This document shows positions 10,858-22,348 of a DNA stretch of 64,000 nucleotides, one piece after another. Source of the DNA: Stomoxys calcitrans (lineage: Eukaryota > Arthropoda > Insecta > Diptera > Muscidae); NCBI RefSeq assembly GCF_963082655.1, contig NC_081553.1, positions 209,505,435-209,569,434 on the forward strand, given 5' to 3'. The position numbers were made by a program, and so were the translations under genes. The notes beneath the pieces are model-generated. The model was not told the origin of the DNA. It saw only the letters and a program-made list of their open reading frames with translations, and searched no databases. Within the stretch, counting starts at the first letter, position 1. Every line of letters begins with the position of its first letter.

Positions 10858-13800
10858 GTGTACCCTTTGCTTTGAGAAAGGGTTTCATTAGTATTCTTTT
10901 CTCTAAGATAATAAAGGTTTAATACACCTTTCTTTTGAAGAGGTTATAAGGTAGCCTGTCCTTAAAGAATGGGTGGTTTAAGTAAACATTCCTTTAAGAA
11001 AGGGTAGTCTAAATACCATTTGAAACTCCATTTTCCTTTGAGAAAGGGAAGTTTTAGTACTTATCCTGTAAGACAGTGTGGATTTAGTACCGTTCCCTTT
11101 TGAAAAGCGCGATTTCAGTAACCTTTCTTTTCGGAAATGTAACCTTTCCTTTGAGTAACCCTTCCTTTGAGAGAGTGTTGCCTTGCCAAACTTTCCTTTA
11201 CGTAAGGGTAGTTTTAGTCTACCCGTCTTTTGGGTAAAGGTAGTTTCAGTACCCTTTCCTTTAGGTAAAGGTAGTTTTAGTACACATTTCTTAAGGAAAG
11301 GGGGTAGTTCTAGTCAACCTTCCTTTAAGAAAGGGTAGTTCCAGTAAACCTTCCTTTACGTTTAGTTTCAATACACTTTCCTTTAGTAAAGGATAGTTTT
11401 AGTATACTTTTCTTTAGAAAAGGGTAGTTTCAGTACATTTTTCTTTAGGCTAAGTTCGTTTTGGTACATTTTCCTTTAAAAAATTATAGTTTTAGTACAA
11501 TTCCTTAAAGAAAGGGTAGTTTTAGTACACTTTTCCAAAGGAAAAAATAGTTTTAGAACAGTTTTAGTACACTTTCCTTAAGAAAAAAGGAGTTTAAGTA
11601 TACCTTCTTTAAAGAAAAAGTAGTTTTAGTACACTTTCCTACAGGAAAAAGTAGTTTTAGTACACCTTCCTTCAGAAAAAATTAGTTTTAGTACACCTTA
11701 GTTTAGGAAAAAGTAGTTTTAGTACATTTTCCTTAAGTAAAAGGGTATTTCTAGCAAACCCACCTTTACGAAAGGGTAGTTTTAGTACACTTTCCTCGGA
11801 ATAGGGCAATTTTAGTACACTTTCCTTAAGGAAAGGGTAGTTTGCGTAGAACTTTCTTTTCTTTAGGATATGATAGTTTTGATACACTTTCCTTTAGGAT
11901 AGAAAATTTTTGGTACAATTTTCTTTGGGAAAGGTTAGTTTCAGTACATTTTTTCTAAAGAAAAAATAGTTTTAGTACAGTTTTAGTACACTTTCCTTAA
12001 GAAAAAATGAGTTTAAGTACACCTTCTTTCAAGAAAAAGTAGTTTTAATACACTTTACTACAGGAAAAAGTAGTTTTAGTACACCTTCCTTCAGAAAAAA
12101 TTAGTTTTGGTACAATTTTCTTTGGGAAAGGGTAGTTGTAGTACACTTTCCTATTGCCAAAGGTAGTTTAGCTTTAATATACTTTCCTTTAAGAAAGTGT
12201 AGTTTTAGTATACTTTACTTTAATAAAGGGTAGTTTTCCTACATTTTCCTTTGGGAAAGGGAAGTTTTTATACACTTTCCTTTAAAAAAATTTGGTTTTG
12301 GTTCACCTTCCTTTAGGAAAAAGTAGTTTTCGTACACTTTCCATAAAGAAAAAGTAGTTTTAATACAACTTCCTTCAGAAAAAAGTAGTTTTAGTACACC
12401 TTCCTTCAGGAGAAAGTAGTTTTAGTACACCTTCCTTTAGGAAAAAATAGTTTTAGTTCAATTTTTATTTTGGAAAGATTAGTTTGAGTAGACTTTCCTA
12501 TTGAAAAGGGTAGTTATAGCACACTTTGATATTGGAAAGGGAAGTTATAGTACGCACTCCTTAAGAAAAGGGTAGATTAAGTACACTTTCTTTAAGAAAA
12601 TGGTATTTTTAGTACACTTTTCTTTAGGAAAGGGTGGTTTTAATAAACTTTCGTTGAGGAAAAAGTAGTTTTAGTACACTTTCCTTTAAGAAAAAAATAG
12701 TTTTGATTCATTTTCCTTCAGAAGAAAGTAGTTTTAGTACTCTTTCCTTTATGAAAAAGTAGCTTTAGTATAATTTTCTTTAAAAAAAATTACTTTAGTA
12801 CACTTTCCTTTAAGAAAAAATAGTTTTAGTACACTTTCTTCAGCAAAAGGTAGTTTTAGTATACTTTCCTTTACGAAAAATTATTTTAGTACACTTTCCG
12901 TTAGGAAATGGTAGTTTTAGTACTCTTTCCTTTGGAAAAAAGTAGTTATAGTACACTTTTATGCAGGAAAAAGTGGGTTCGGTACACTATCCTTTTGGAA
13001 AAGTAGTTTTAGTACACTTTCCTTAGGGAAATCGCTCAGAAAAGAGTATTTTTAGTACACTTTCCTTTAGAAAAGTTTAGTTTTAGTACACTTTCCTTTG
13101 GGAAAGGAGAGTTTAAGTACACCTTCCTTCATGAAAAGTTATTTTTAAAACACTTAGGCTAGGTTAGTTTTGGTACATTTTCCTTTATAAAATGGTAGTT
13201 TTAGTACAATTCCTTAACGAAAGGGTAGTTTTAGTACACTTTCCAAAAGAAAATCAGTTTTAGTACAATTTTCTTTAGGAAAAAGTAGTTTTAGTACACC
13301 TTCCTTAAAGAAAAGTAGTTTTAGTACACCTTCCTTCAGGAAAAAGTAGTTTTAGTACACCTTAGTTTAGGAAAAAGGAGCTTTAGTAAGTTTTCCTTCA
13401 CGAAAGGGTAGTTTTAGTACACTTCCCTTAAGGATAGGGAAGTTTCTGTACGCTTTCCTCGTAATAGGGCACTTTTAGTACACCTTCCTTGAGGATAGGG
13501 TAGTTTGCGTACAACTTTCTTTAAGAAAAAGTAGTTTTAGTACAATTTTCTTTAGGAAAAAGTTGTTTTAGTACACTTTTTTTGGGAAAGGATAGCTTTA
13601 GTACACCTTCCTCCATGAAAAGTTATTTTTAAAATACTTTCCTTTTGGAAACGGTAGTTTTAGTACACTTTCCTTTACTGAAGGGTAATTTTAGTACACT
13701 TTTCTCTACGAACGCGTAGTTTTAGTACACTTTTTTTCAAAAGTGTCGTTTTAGTACACTTTTCCTTACAGTTTCCTTTAGGATGGTGTAATTTTATTGC

Positions 13801-15630
13801 ACTTTCCTATTCCAAAGGATAGTTATAGTACCAGTACTTTTCTTTAAGAAGAGGTATTTTTACTACATTTTCCTTTGGGAAAGGGTAGTTTTAATACACT
13901 TTCCTTTAAGAAAAAGTATTTTTAGTACAATTTTCTTGTTCAAGTACACTTTCCTTTGGGAAAGGGTAATTTTGGTATACTTTCTTTTAAAAAATGGTTG
14001 TTATAGTATACTTTCCTTTAGGAAAAGTGGTTTTAGTATACTCTTCTTTAGGAAAAGTAGTTTTAGTACTCGAGAAGAAGAGAAGAAGAGTATTTTTAGT
14101 ACACTTTTCTTTAGAAAAGAGTAGTTAGTACACTTTCCTTTTGGGAAAAAGTACACTTACCCCAAGGGAAATGTAGTTTTAGTACCCTTTTCATTATGAA
14201 AGGGTTGTTTAAAAACAGTTTTCTTAAGGAAGGTGTAGTTTTAGTACACTTTCCTATTCCAAGGGTAGTTAGAAAGGTTAGCTTTCATTTAAGAAAGTGG
14301 AATATAGTGTAATTACCTTTAAGAAAGGTTAGTTTTACTGCATTTTCCTTAAGGAAAAAGTAGTTTCGGTTCACTTTTCTTTAGAAAAAGGTAGTTTTAG
14401 TACACCGTCCTTTAGGAAAAAATAGTTTTAGTACTTCTTCCTTTAGAAAAACGTAGTTTTAGTACACTTTTTTGGGAAGCCTAGTTTGAGAAAACTTTCC
14501 TATTGGAAAGGATAGTTTGAGAACACTTTCCCATTGGAGAGGATAGTTAAAGTACACTTTCCATTGGGAAAGGGAAGTTATAGTACGTATTTCCTTAGAA
14601 AATGATAGTTTTAGTACACTTTTCTTTAGGAAAAGGTATTTTTAATACACTTTCCTCTAGGAAAGGTTAGTTTTAATACAGGTTAGTTTAGGAGAGGGTA
14701 GTTATAATACACTTGCTTTTAGGAAAAAGTAGTTTTCGCACCCTTTTCTTCTGGAAAAAGTAGATATGGTTCACTTTCCCTTAGAAAAAATAGTTTTAGT
14801 ACACTTTCCTTTAAGAAAAATTAGTTAAAGTACACTTTTCTTTAGGAAAAAGTAGTTTAAGTACACTTTTCTTTAGGAAAAAGTAGTTTTAGTACACTTT
14901 TCTTTGGAAAAAGTAGTTTAAGTACACTTTCCTTTTGCAAAGATTATTTTAAGCACACTTTCCTTTAGTAGACGGTAGTTTTAGTGCACTTTTCTTTAGT
15001 AAAGTGTAGTTTAAGTACACTTTAGGGAAGTTTTAGTACACCTTCCTTTAGGATAGGGAAGTTTTAGTACACTTTCCTTAAGATATGGATGTTTTAGTAC
15101 ACTTTCCTTTAGGATAGGGTAGCCTTAGTACACATTCTTTTAGTAAAGGTAACTTCTTTTAGATAAAGTGTTGTTTTAGTACGCTTTTTTGGGAATGGAA
15201 AGGAACTGAACTATTCCAAGGAAAGGGGTGCTAAAACTCACCCCTTTCTTTAGAAAAGTTCAGTTTTAGTACTGCTTTATTTGTGGAAAGTTTTGTTTTG
15301 GCACCATTTTCTTTGAGAAAGTTTAGATTTATTGCCTTTTTCTTTGGGGAAGTTTAGTTATAGTATTCCTCCTTTCGAAAAGAGTCGTTTTAGCACCCTT
15401 TTAAGGCACCTTTTTAGCACCCTTCTAAAAAATACTTTAAGTAACTTTTCATTTACTTTTAGTACCATTTTCTTTGAATAAAATTTGCTTTGCCACCCTT
15501 TCCTCTGGTTTTATTACCCTTCTTTAGGGAAACCCCACATTTGGTACCCTTTCATTTGGAAAATTGTAGGTTTAGAACTCTTCACATTGGAAAAGTTATC
15601 CTTTTTTTGGAGAAAGGATAACATTACCTA
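10858..15630. repeat. Palindromic minisatellite array I, unit about 31 bp
   Basis: About 4.8 kb of degenerate head-to-tail units approximating GTAGTTTTAGTACACTTTCC followed by TTTAGGAAAAA. Each unit has an internal palindrome (CTTTCC...GGAAAG) that could form a short hairpin. Units vary from near-perfect (12650-14100) to heavily decayed at both edges. It fills nearly the whole Gal-1/Gal-2 interval. Open frames inside are repeat by-products with a roughly 10-11 residue period. Confidence 0.9.
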
Positions 15631-15677
15631 ACCCTCCTGAAAAAATGCTTCACCAATAATTACATATTTTTAAAAAT

Positions 15678-16931
15678 TTAATACTCATTTTCCAAACAAT
15701 CCAAAATGGAATAACTTTCAAATCCATGACACATATCATCCTCCATTTGAATGTGATCAAGTTGACTGACTACCATTTGGACACCATTGACACCAAACAA
15801 TTTTAGGCCACCGATTAAGGGCAATATATGGGGAGATCGCCATTTGAATCCAAAAAGTATTTGCCCATCTTTTGCTAGAATCAGTTGCTTATCGGTAAAG
15901 GCAAATGCAAGTCTGAAGGGTTTTAGAAAATCCTCAAAGGGGAAATTGCCACCTTTTTCCTCATCGCCAAATCTGAAAATTTAAAAAAAAAAGATAAAAT
16001 CGAGATGATTCTTTTTATCTCAGGGATCAAAAACTTACTTGTAATGTTCCTCCACGGCTATGGTTTTGCTTGTTCTCACCAGTGTCTTGGTGTCAAAACG
16101 AACACTCATATGGAACTCTTGCCTTTCCATGTCCGTTATATTCCTTAACTGGGTAACAAAACGGCCATTTTCATTGCCCTGTAGCTTGCAAGTGATTACC
16201 ATGATGTGGCCAGATTTAAAAGGCATTGGAACATCACCACTAAACTGCAAACGCTCTTCCACCACCTGAATGGGAGGCCAAGAATAGGGAAAATATTTCC
16301 TATGATCCACCTGACGAACACAATCCAAATCACCATCGATTTCCAACACAGTCAACAGAGATAGACGCAGCCGATATTTGTAAAAATCTAAATGGGCCTT
16401 ATTAACGCTGATATGGAATTTCTCATCGGCCATGGCAATATAGATTTTGAACTCCTTCATCAAGGCGGAGGTCTCATAGGCTTTTGACTCTTCATCACAC
16501 CATTCACCGTTCAGATGTTTCCGCAGAACAATAACATTTTTGTTAAAGTTAACCAATATTTGAAGGCCCACGTTAAGATCATCCGCCGAAACATCAGTTG
16601 AAGATTTTAGGGATATGGAAAAACTTAAAAAAAAACCACAAATATTAGATATAATTAAAAAATAAAAAAAAATTGTTGTTTTTTATATTGAGATACTGCT
16701 AAAGGCTGAAGAGTTTCCTTCAATAAATTCCTCTAATTTTTTACTAACTTTATTCCAATATATCTTGCTTTCTTACTCCTATTGCCTAAGTACTTCAAAA
16801 TCTATACTTTTTCATACTAAGCCTGACTGTTTTTACCTTTGAGCCTCCTCCTTCGCTTTACCGCAAATTTCCAAAACATGACCAAATCGTAGATTCTCAG
16901 CAAAATTTCCTCGAAAAACTACCATAGACAT
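15678..16931 (-). CDS. Tandem-repeat galectin 2 (Gal-2), three exons, 324 residues
   Basis: On the reverse strand, exon 1 is 16931-16837, exon 2 is 16623-16039 and exon 3 is 15972-15678 (975 nt with TAA). Donors are GTAAAA and GTAAGT; both introns are phase 2, as in the other copies. The start at MSMVVFRGNF is preferred over an in-frame upstream ATG at 17015 because it aligns with its paralogues. CRD1 (about 14-135) has VGLQILVNFN in place of the LHFNPRF motif, keeps GEW, and has FKIYIAMADEKFHISVN. The linker is QVDHRKYFPYSWPPIQ. CRD2 (about 155-315) has GHIMVITCKLQG, FHMSVRFD, LVRT, FGDEEKGG and FPFEDF. The motif His and Arg are retained in CRD2, the Trp is Phe, and the second Arg is Lys. 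The protein is a probable cytosolic or non-classically secreted lectin. Function beyond the fold is not shown by sequence. Confidence 0.9.
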
Positions 16932-17279
16932 TTTGCTCAGTTCCAGCTGTGTTCCGGAGCAATCGACGATTATTCTACAACTAGCACAACAGCGAAATGC
17001 TAAGTCACTGGTCAATGCAACTCGTCAGCAAAATTTGTAAACTAAATGCCGTAGAGGCTAGAGCTATGTTTACACTACAAAATTATTTTTATACTTTCTT
17101 TGTGGCTTGGCTGGAGAAACATTATCGCTGCCAAAGGTCCATAAATGGAGAAGCACGTCACTGTGACTCACAGACAAAATAACGTGGTATGTTTATTAAG
17201 GCAAAACAGTTTATAATTGAAAGAAAACTAAATAGTTCGATTGCCCTAAACAGATTTTTATACGAAAAAGCTTTTAAAG
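16932..17279. other. Upstream region of Gal-2
   Basis: Non-repetitive sequence between the Gal-2 start and minisatellite array II. It should hold the Gal-2 promoter and 5' UTR, but no TATA box or initiator could be assigned with confidence. Confidence 0.4.
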
Positions 17280-19390
17280 CTTTCCCTAAGAAATAGTAGT
17301 TTTAGTACCCTTTCCTTAAGAACAGGGTAGTTCTGTTATTCTTTTTATTTGGGAAAGGGTAGTTTTAGTACTATTTACTTTAGGAAGGGGAAGTTATAGT
17401 ACACTTTCCTTTGGAAAAGGGGAGATTGAGTTGGAAAAGGGTAGTTTTAGTACCCTTTCTTCGGCAAAGGGTAGTTTGAGTACCCGTTCCTTTGGAAAAG
17501 GGTAGTTACCCTCTGGCAAAGAGTAATTATGTCACCCTATCTTTCTGGAAAGGGTAGTTATGGAGATTGAGTTGAAAAAGGGAAGTTTTAGTACCATTTC
17601 TTTGGCAAAGGGTAGTTATAGTACCCTTTCCTTTGGGAAAGTGTAGTAATGGTACCCTTTCCTTTGGGGAAGTTAAGTTATAGTACACTTTCCTTTGGGA
17701 AAGTTAACTATATTGCCCTTTCCATTGGGATAGGGTAGTTATAGTACCCTTTCCGTTGGGAAATTGTAGTTATGATACCCTTTCCTTTGGAATAGGGTAG
17801 TTATGGCATCCTTTCGTTTGGGAAAGGATATTTATGGTACCATTGTATTATGGTACCCTTTCCTTTGGGAAAGGGTATCTTTGGTACCATTGCATTACCC
17901 TTTATATTTGGAAAGGGTAGTTGTAGTACCCTTTCCTTTGGAAAAGGGTAGTTGTAGTACCCTTTCTTTTTGAAAAGGGTAGTTATGGTACCCTTTCCTT
18001 TGAGAAAGGGTAATTGTGGTACCCTTTCTTTTGGTAAAGGGTAGTTTTGTTACCCTTTCAATTGGGAAAGGGTTGTTATTTTACCCTTCCCATTGGGAGA
18101 GGGTAGTTATGTTACCCTTTCCATTGGGAAATTGTAGATATGATACACTTCTATTCTTGAAGGGTAGCTATGGTACCCTTTTCTTTGGGAAAGGGTATTT
18201 ATTGAACCCTTTTCTTTGGGAAAGGATAGTTATGGTACCATTTTTTGATTCGGAAAGGGTAGTTATGATGCTCTTTCCTTTGGGAAAGGGTAGTTATGGT
18301 ACCCTTTCCTTTGGGAAAGGGTAGTTTTGTTACACTTTCAATTGGGAAAGGCTAGTTTTGTTACCCTTTCAATTGGGAAAGGTAGAGTTATCTTACCCTT
18401 TCCATTGGGAAAGAGTAATTTTGGTACCCCTTCCTTGGGAAAGTGTAATTATGGTACCCTTTCCATTGGAAAAGGGTAGTTATGGTACCCTTTCCTTTGG
18501 GAAAGGGTAGTTATGGTACCCTTTCCTTTGGGAAAGGGTAGTTATTATACCCTTTCCTTTGGGAAATGGTAGTTATGTTACCCTTTCAATTGGGAAATGG
18601 TAGTTTTGTTACCCTTTCAATTGGGAAAGGCTAGTTTTGTTACCCTTTCAATTGGGAAAGGGTAATTATGGTACCCTTTCCTTTGGGAAAGGGTAGTTAT
18701 GGTACCCTTTCCTTTGGGAAAGGATAATTATGGTACCCTTTCCTTTGGGAAATGGTAGTTTTGTTACCCTTTCAATTGGGAAAAGCTAGTTTTGTTATCC
18801 TTTCAATTGGGAAAGGGTAATTATGGTACCCTTTCCTTTAGGAAATGGTAATTTTGTTACCCTTTCAATTGGGAAAGGGTAGTTGTAGTAACCTTGCCTT
18901 TGGGAAAGGGTATAAACAGCACCCTTTCCTTGGAGAAATGGTAGTTATAGTTCCCTTTCCTTTGGGAGAGGATAGTAGCAGCACTCTTTCCTTTGTGGAA
19001 AGTAGTTATAGCACCCTTTCCTTGGGGAAAGTTAATTATATTGGGTTGCCCAAAAAGTAATTGGGGATTTTTTAAAAGAAAGTAAATGCATTTTTAATAA
19101 AACTGAGAATGAACTTTAATCAAATATACTTTTTTTCTAAAGCAAGCTAAAAGTAACAGCTGATACTGACAGAAGAAAGAATGCAATTACAGAGTCACAA
19201 GCTGTGAAAAAATTTGTCAACGCCGACTATATGAAAAATCCGCAATTACTTTTTGGGCAACCCAATAACATCCTTTCCTTTGACAATGGTAGCTATAGCA
19301 CCCTTTCCTTTAAAAAAGAGTAGTTATAGCACCCTTTCCTTAAAGAAAATATAGCTACAGTGCCTTTTTCTTTGGGAAAGATCCTACGGC
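17280..19390. repeat. Palindromic minisatellite array II, unit about 31 bp
   Basis: About 2.1 kb of units close to TAGTTATGGTACCCTTTCC followed by TTTGGGAAAGGG. The core ACCCTTTCC...GGAAAGGGT is an almost perfect palindrome, stronger than in array I. Many units between 18440 and 18860 are nearly identical, so the array is younger or more homogenised than array I. A mariner MITE (19041-19265) interrupts it. Length and arrangement suggest common ancestry with array I, with the Gal-2 locus between the two. Confidence 0.9.
19041..19265. mobile_element. mariner-type MITE, copy 3, inside array II
   Basis: Ends TTGGGTTGCCCAAAAAGTAA and TTTTTGGGCAACCCAA, with TA on each side (19039-19040 and 19266-19267). 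The minisatellite continues on both sides, so the array predates this insertion. The interior orientation matches copy 2. Confidence 0.9.
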
Positions 19391-19575
19391 TTTGGAAAAT
19401 TAGTTCGTTTGTCCGTTCGCAGGCTCAAATTCATGTTCTTGTGGTCGTTTCAAGAGTTTACGAATTGCTTAGTTAAGAAAGTTTTTTTGTCACAGAACAC
19501 AATGTTCGGAAATCTTCCATGTTCGTGCAAGAGCAGCATCTCCTAAACTCTTTCGATCCTACCTTTTTTTGGTTT
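19390..19575 (-). pseudogene. Degenerate mariner-like transposase fragment
   Basis: The reverse strand reads GRFPNIVFCDKKTFLTKQF, VNS, a stop, then NDHKN. This resembles the segment around the second catalytic Asp of mariner-family transposases (normally FSDEK...N.QND). The reading is short, has a stop and has lost the DE pair, so it is dead. Flanking sequence gave no terminal repeats. The identification is by motif only. Confidence 0.45.
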
Positions 19576-20324
19576 GGTGTATAATCGAGAACCTCTGATA
19601 GTCACTACGGCGGTGATTTCATTGAATTCGTGCCTTCGAACCATTGTAGGTTTTGTTACAGTTTTTTATTTTAGACCACCGCCGTGGTGTTTGACAATGC
19701 TATCTGATATGATTATAATGATTTGTTGTGTGATATACACACATTTTGTTCACTTTGCGGTATTAGAATGCGCCAACAAAAGTCGATTTTTATTCTTCAA
19801 CCAAATAAAACGCTTTCTTTCTTTTAAAATAAACTCAGAAGCAGGTGCTCACGTAGTTGACATTTCTTGTTTAAAAGAAACACCCATATGATCTTGGTAA
19901 CACTTCGTATCTGCTACCCTGTAGTATAGAAGTAGTTTGCGAATTTATACTTGATTTCACTTGATATATTTATTCATTTTCCCGGAATTTTCCCTGCGGG
20001 TAAATTGAATGTTATGGGTATATGAGGTGTGTAAATTAGTTTTTGGTGTCTTTAGCAATATTTTTGTCATGGAGAACTAAAGACCATGGTAGGGCGGGCA
20101 AAGTGCAGGAGCACAACGTCAAGCTCCTATCATGAAAGAGTGTGTTAAGAATTTTTATGATCGTTTTTCTTTATTGTTTTGAGTTCAGACATGTTTATGT
20201 TCGTCCCTCGGGGTAATGTTGTCATATTGAAATCCTCCCAAAAAATAGACCGTAAGCCACCGGTGGGCAATTTGACGCCGCATAAACGAGTAACAATATG
20301 GAATATAGCTTTTAACAATATATT
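19576..20324. other. Unassigned sequence
   Basis: No gene, RNA or repeat end recognised. The first 150 bases may belong to the decayed mariner copy. The last 200 bases may be the 5' side of the non-LTR relic that follows, but no domain is readable. Confidence 0.4.
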
Positions 20325-20426
20325 GTATTATTGTCTGCGGAAGAAAAAGGTATTAAAGTTGTCGCTAATGCTGATGAGGTGGCAACAATCGGTAAGGGCA
20401 AGTTTCCAAGCAATCCTAGAGTTATA

Positions 20427-20609
20427 TTGGGTTGCCCAAAAAGTAATTGCGGATTTTTCATATAGTCGTCAGTTATCAGCTGTTACTTTTAGCTTGCTTT
20501 CGAAAAAAAGTGTAAAAAAAGTATATTTGATTAAAGTTCATTCTAACTTTTATTAAAAATGCATTTACTTTCTTTTAAAAAATCCGCAATTACTTTTTGG
20601 GCAACTCAA
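20427..20609. mobile_element. mariner-type MITE, copy 4 (internally deleted, 183 bp)
   Basis: Termini TTGGGTTGCCCAAAAAGTAA and TTTTTGGGCAACTCAA, with TA on both sides (20425-20426 and 20610-20611). About 50 bp of the interior present in other copies is missing just after the left terminal repeat. Confidence 0.9.
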
Positions 20610-20961
20610 TACTTCAGCAAGCTCTAGTTGCGACATTCAATTGGGCTACCGAAAGTGGGTTAGGCGTAAAGGCATAAGTAGATCCTTTCACCAGCAGATA
20701 CATGTTGCCTACAGTGGCACCTTTCTGCTTGGAAGGAAAGAATGTTCCATTTACTGCGAAAACTGGACAGGAAATTGAGCTTCAAATCAAATATTTTTGG
20801 AAAGGGCAAGAAAGACAACTCTTGCCCTAGACACAAGCAGCAGAGCCATTGGCAAAAGATGGGCGTTAAAACCGTCATGAATCACATGACATGCTCTGTT
20901 GCTGGTTATATACTGCAGTTGTTAGACTTATAATGCTATATGGTGTTGCAGTCTGGTGGAC

Positions 20962-21254
20962 AAATGCAAAATGCAAATTTGCCCATGCATATTCCATTAA
21001 GGAACTGCAAACTTCTTCTTCTCACATATCACTGAGTGCTGTCCGATTCAAGTTTAAGCTCCCTATCCCAGTCCGAAAGGAGTGCCGCAATGCAACACCT
21101 CTTTGGAGAAAAGTTTTTACATGGCATAGTACCTCACAAGTGTCGCCTGCATTGTTAGGGAATAACCATCGCTGACAATTTTTTTTGATGTTCTCGCTTT
21201 GATTCGAACCCAGGCGTTTAGTGTCATAGTTGGACATGCGCTATGGTGGCCTCC
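20962..21254 (-). mobile_element. tRNA-derived SINE in a non-LTR relic, with 11-bp target duplication
   Basis: Reverse-strand SINE with the complement of the B box (GATTCGAACCC) and of the tRNA-like head at the right. Flanked by identical GTCTGGTGGAC at 20951-20961 and 21255-21265, which is the host coding sequence for the VWWT region of the RT. The duplication and the rejoined frame confirm the boundaries. Confidence 0.9.
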
Positions 21255-21724
21255 GTCTGGTGGACGGCGCTTCAAAAGTCCAACTACTGTTCACTACTCA
21301 GCCGGAACCGAAGAATGAATTGTTCGTGCATCACAGCTGCACTGAGAACGACACTATCTGATGCACAGAATTTAATGCTCATGCCTCATACCTCTGGACA
21401 TTGTCACTAGACAAATTGCTGCGACCACTGCTGTGAGCCTAGGCGAGCTTTCTCTTTGGTCATGTGACGGCTGCGGATAAAATGTCCGATGTTCCAGGCG
21501 GTGTGGATTACGCATCGCCTGAGCCGCTTTTTGATAAAAGGTACAGTACTCATATTACTGATAGAACCAATTGGGACTACAATTTTCTAGGTAATAGGAG
21601 TTACATAGACTTCTTTACGGGTGGTTCCAAGCTATACTCTAAAGAACTAAAACCGGTCATGTCGAGAAGGTTACGCGACACTGCAGTGTGTATCAAGCGG
21701 AGATCCTTGCAATTAAAGAATGTA

Positions 21725-21961
21725 TTGAGTTGCCCAAAAAGTAATTGCGGATTTTTCATATAGTCGGCGTTGACAAATTTTTTCACAGCTTATGACTCTG
21801 TAATTGCATTCTTTCTTCTGACAGTTATCAGCTGTTAATTTTAGCTTGCTTTAGAAAAAAATTATAAAAAAAAGTATATTTGATTAAAGTTCATTCTAAG
21901 TTTTATTAAAAATGCATTTACTTTCTTTTAAAAAATCCGCAATTACTTTTTGGGCAACCCA
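21725..21961. mobile_element. mariner-type MITE, copy 5
   Basis: Left end TTGAGTTGCCCAAAAAGTAA preceded by TA (21723-21724). The right end TTTTTGGGCAACCCATA has lost one A. The full-length interior has the same orientation as copy 1. Confidence 0.85.
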
Positions 21962-22069
21962 TACATTAAAATCAAAGTTTGTGAGACTTCTCAGTACGCT
22001 CTCCAAGCATTTCCCCTTATCGTATATGAAAATCCTTCTGTGAGGAGGCACAAACGTTATTTACATACC

Positions 22070-22262
22070 AGTAGCACACTTAGCACGGATGTTGGAAGCC
22101 ATGACAAAACACTCTATGCAACTTTTGAGTCAAATCGGACAAAAATTTGAGACTTCTAGGGGCCCAAGACATTACACCGGGAGACCGATTTGTACAAGGA
22201 TTTAGACCCTTTGATGGCACGATCGTTGGAAGTCGTAACATCGGTTAATCGGTCAGTCAAGT
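22070..22262 (-). repeat. Fragment of family A repeat
   Basis: The reverse strand reads AAATCGGTCTCCC, GGGCCCCTAGAAGTCTCAA and ATGGCTTCCAACATCCGTGC, matching one to one and a half family A units. Both termini are lost. Confidence 0.55.
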
Positions 22263-22296
22263 CGAAGGCCACTTAAATGGTCTTAAGAATATCATA

Positions 22297-22302
22297 TTTA
22301 TT
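22297..22302 (-). promoter_or_regulatory. Polyadenylation signal of Gal-3
   Basis: AATAAA on the reverse strand, 47 bases beyond the Gal-3 stop codon. Confidence 0.55.
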
Positions 22303-22348
22303 ATAACAAGTGTTTATAATCAGTGTTTCAATAAGACTCGTATGTGTG

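Larger units (their letters stand above)
20325..21724 (+). pseudogene. Non-LTR retrotransposon relic (RT to RNase H), interrupted
   Basis: Readable pieces in order are: RT catalytic region LSAEEKGIKVVANADEVA (20330-20395, in place of the usual YADDV); WATESGLGV-like sequence after the MITE; RT thumb with YTAVVRLIMLYGVAVWW (20915-20960); then, after a SINE, CITAALRTTLSDA (21325-21370) and an RNase H start FFTGGSKL (21610). This domain order is that of Jockey/I-type elements with RNase H. Frameshifts, stops and a broken YADD box show it is inactive. It is interrupted by a MITE (20427-20609) and a SINE (20962-21254), and cut at 21725 by another MITE. Confidence 0.75.

Noticed and set aside
16932..17015. 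Upstream in-frame ATG extending Gal-2 by 28 residues
   Set aside because: The extra residues (Cys-rich, no match to paralogues) precede a well-aligned MSMVVFRGNF start; the shorter form is preferred though not proven.
18016..18324. 102-codon frame in minisatellite array II
   Set aside because: The unit is about 31 bp, so the frame cycles through the same repeat in different phases; no protein motif.
10858..19390. The regular palindromic repeats as a possible CRISPR array
   Set aside because: Repeats are contiguous with no unique spacers, units vary gradually, and the sequence is clearly eukaryotic.
20179..20556. 125-codon forward open frame
   Set aside because: It runs from unassigned sequence through the RT relic into a MITE; the second half is translated MITE terminal repeat.
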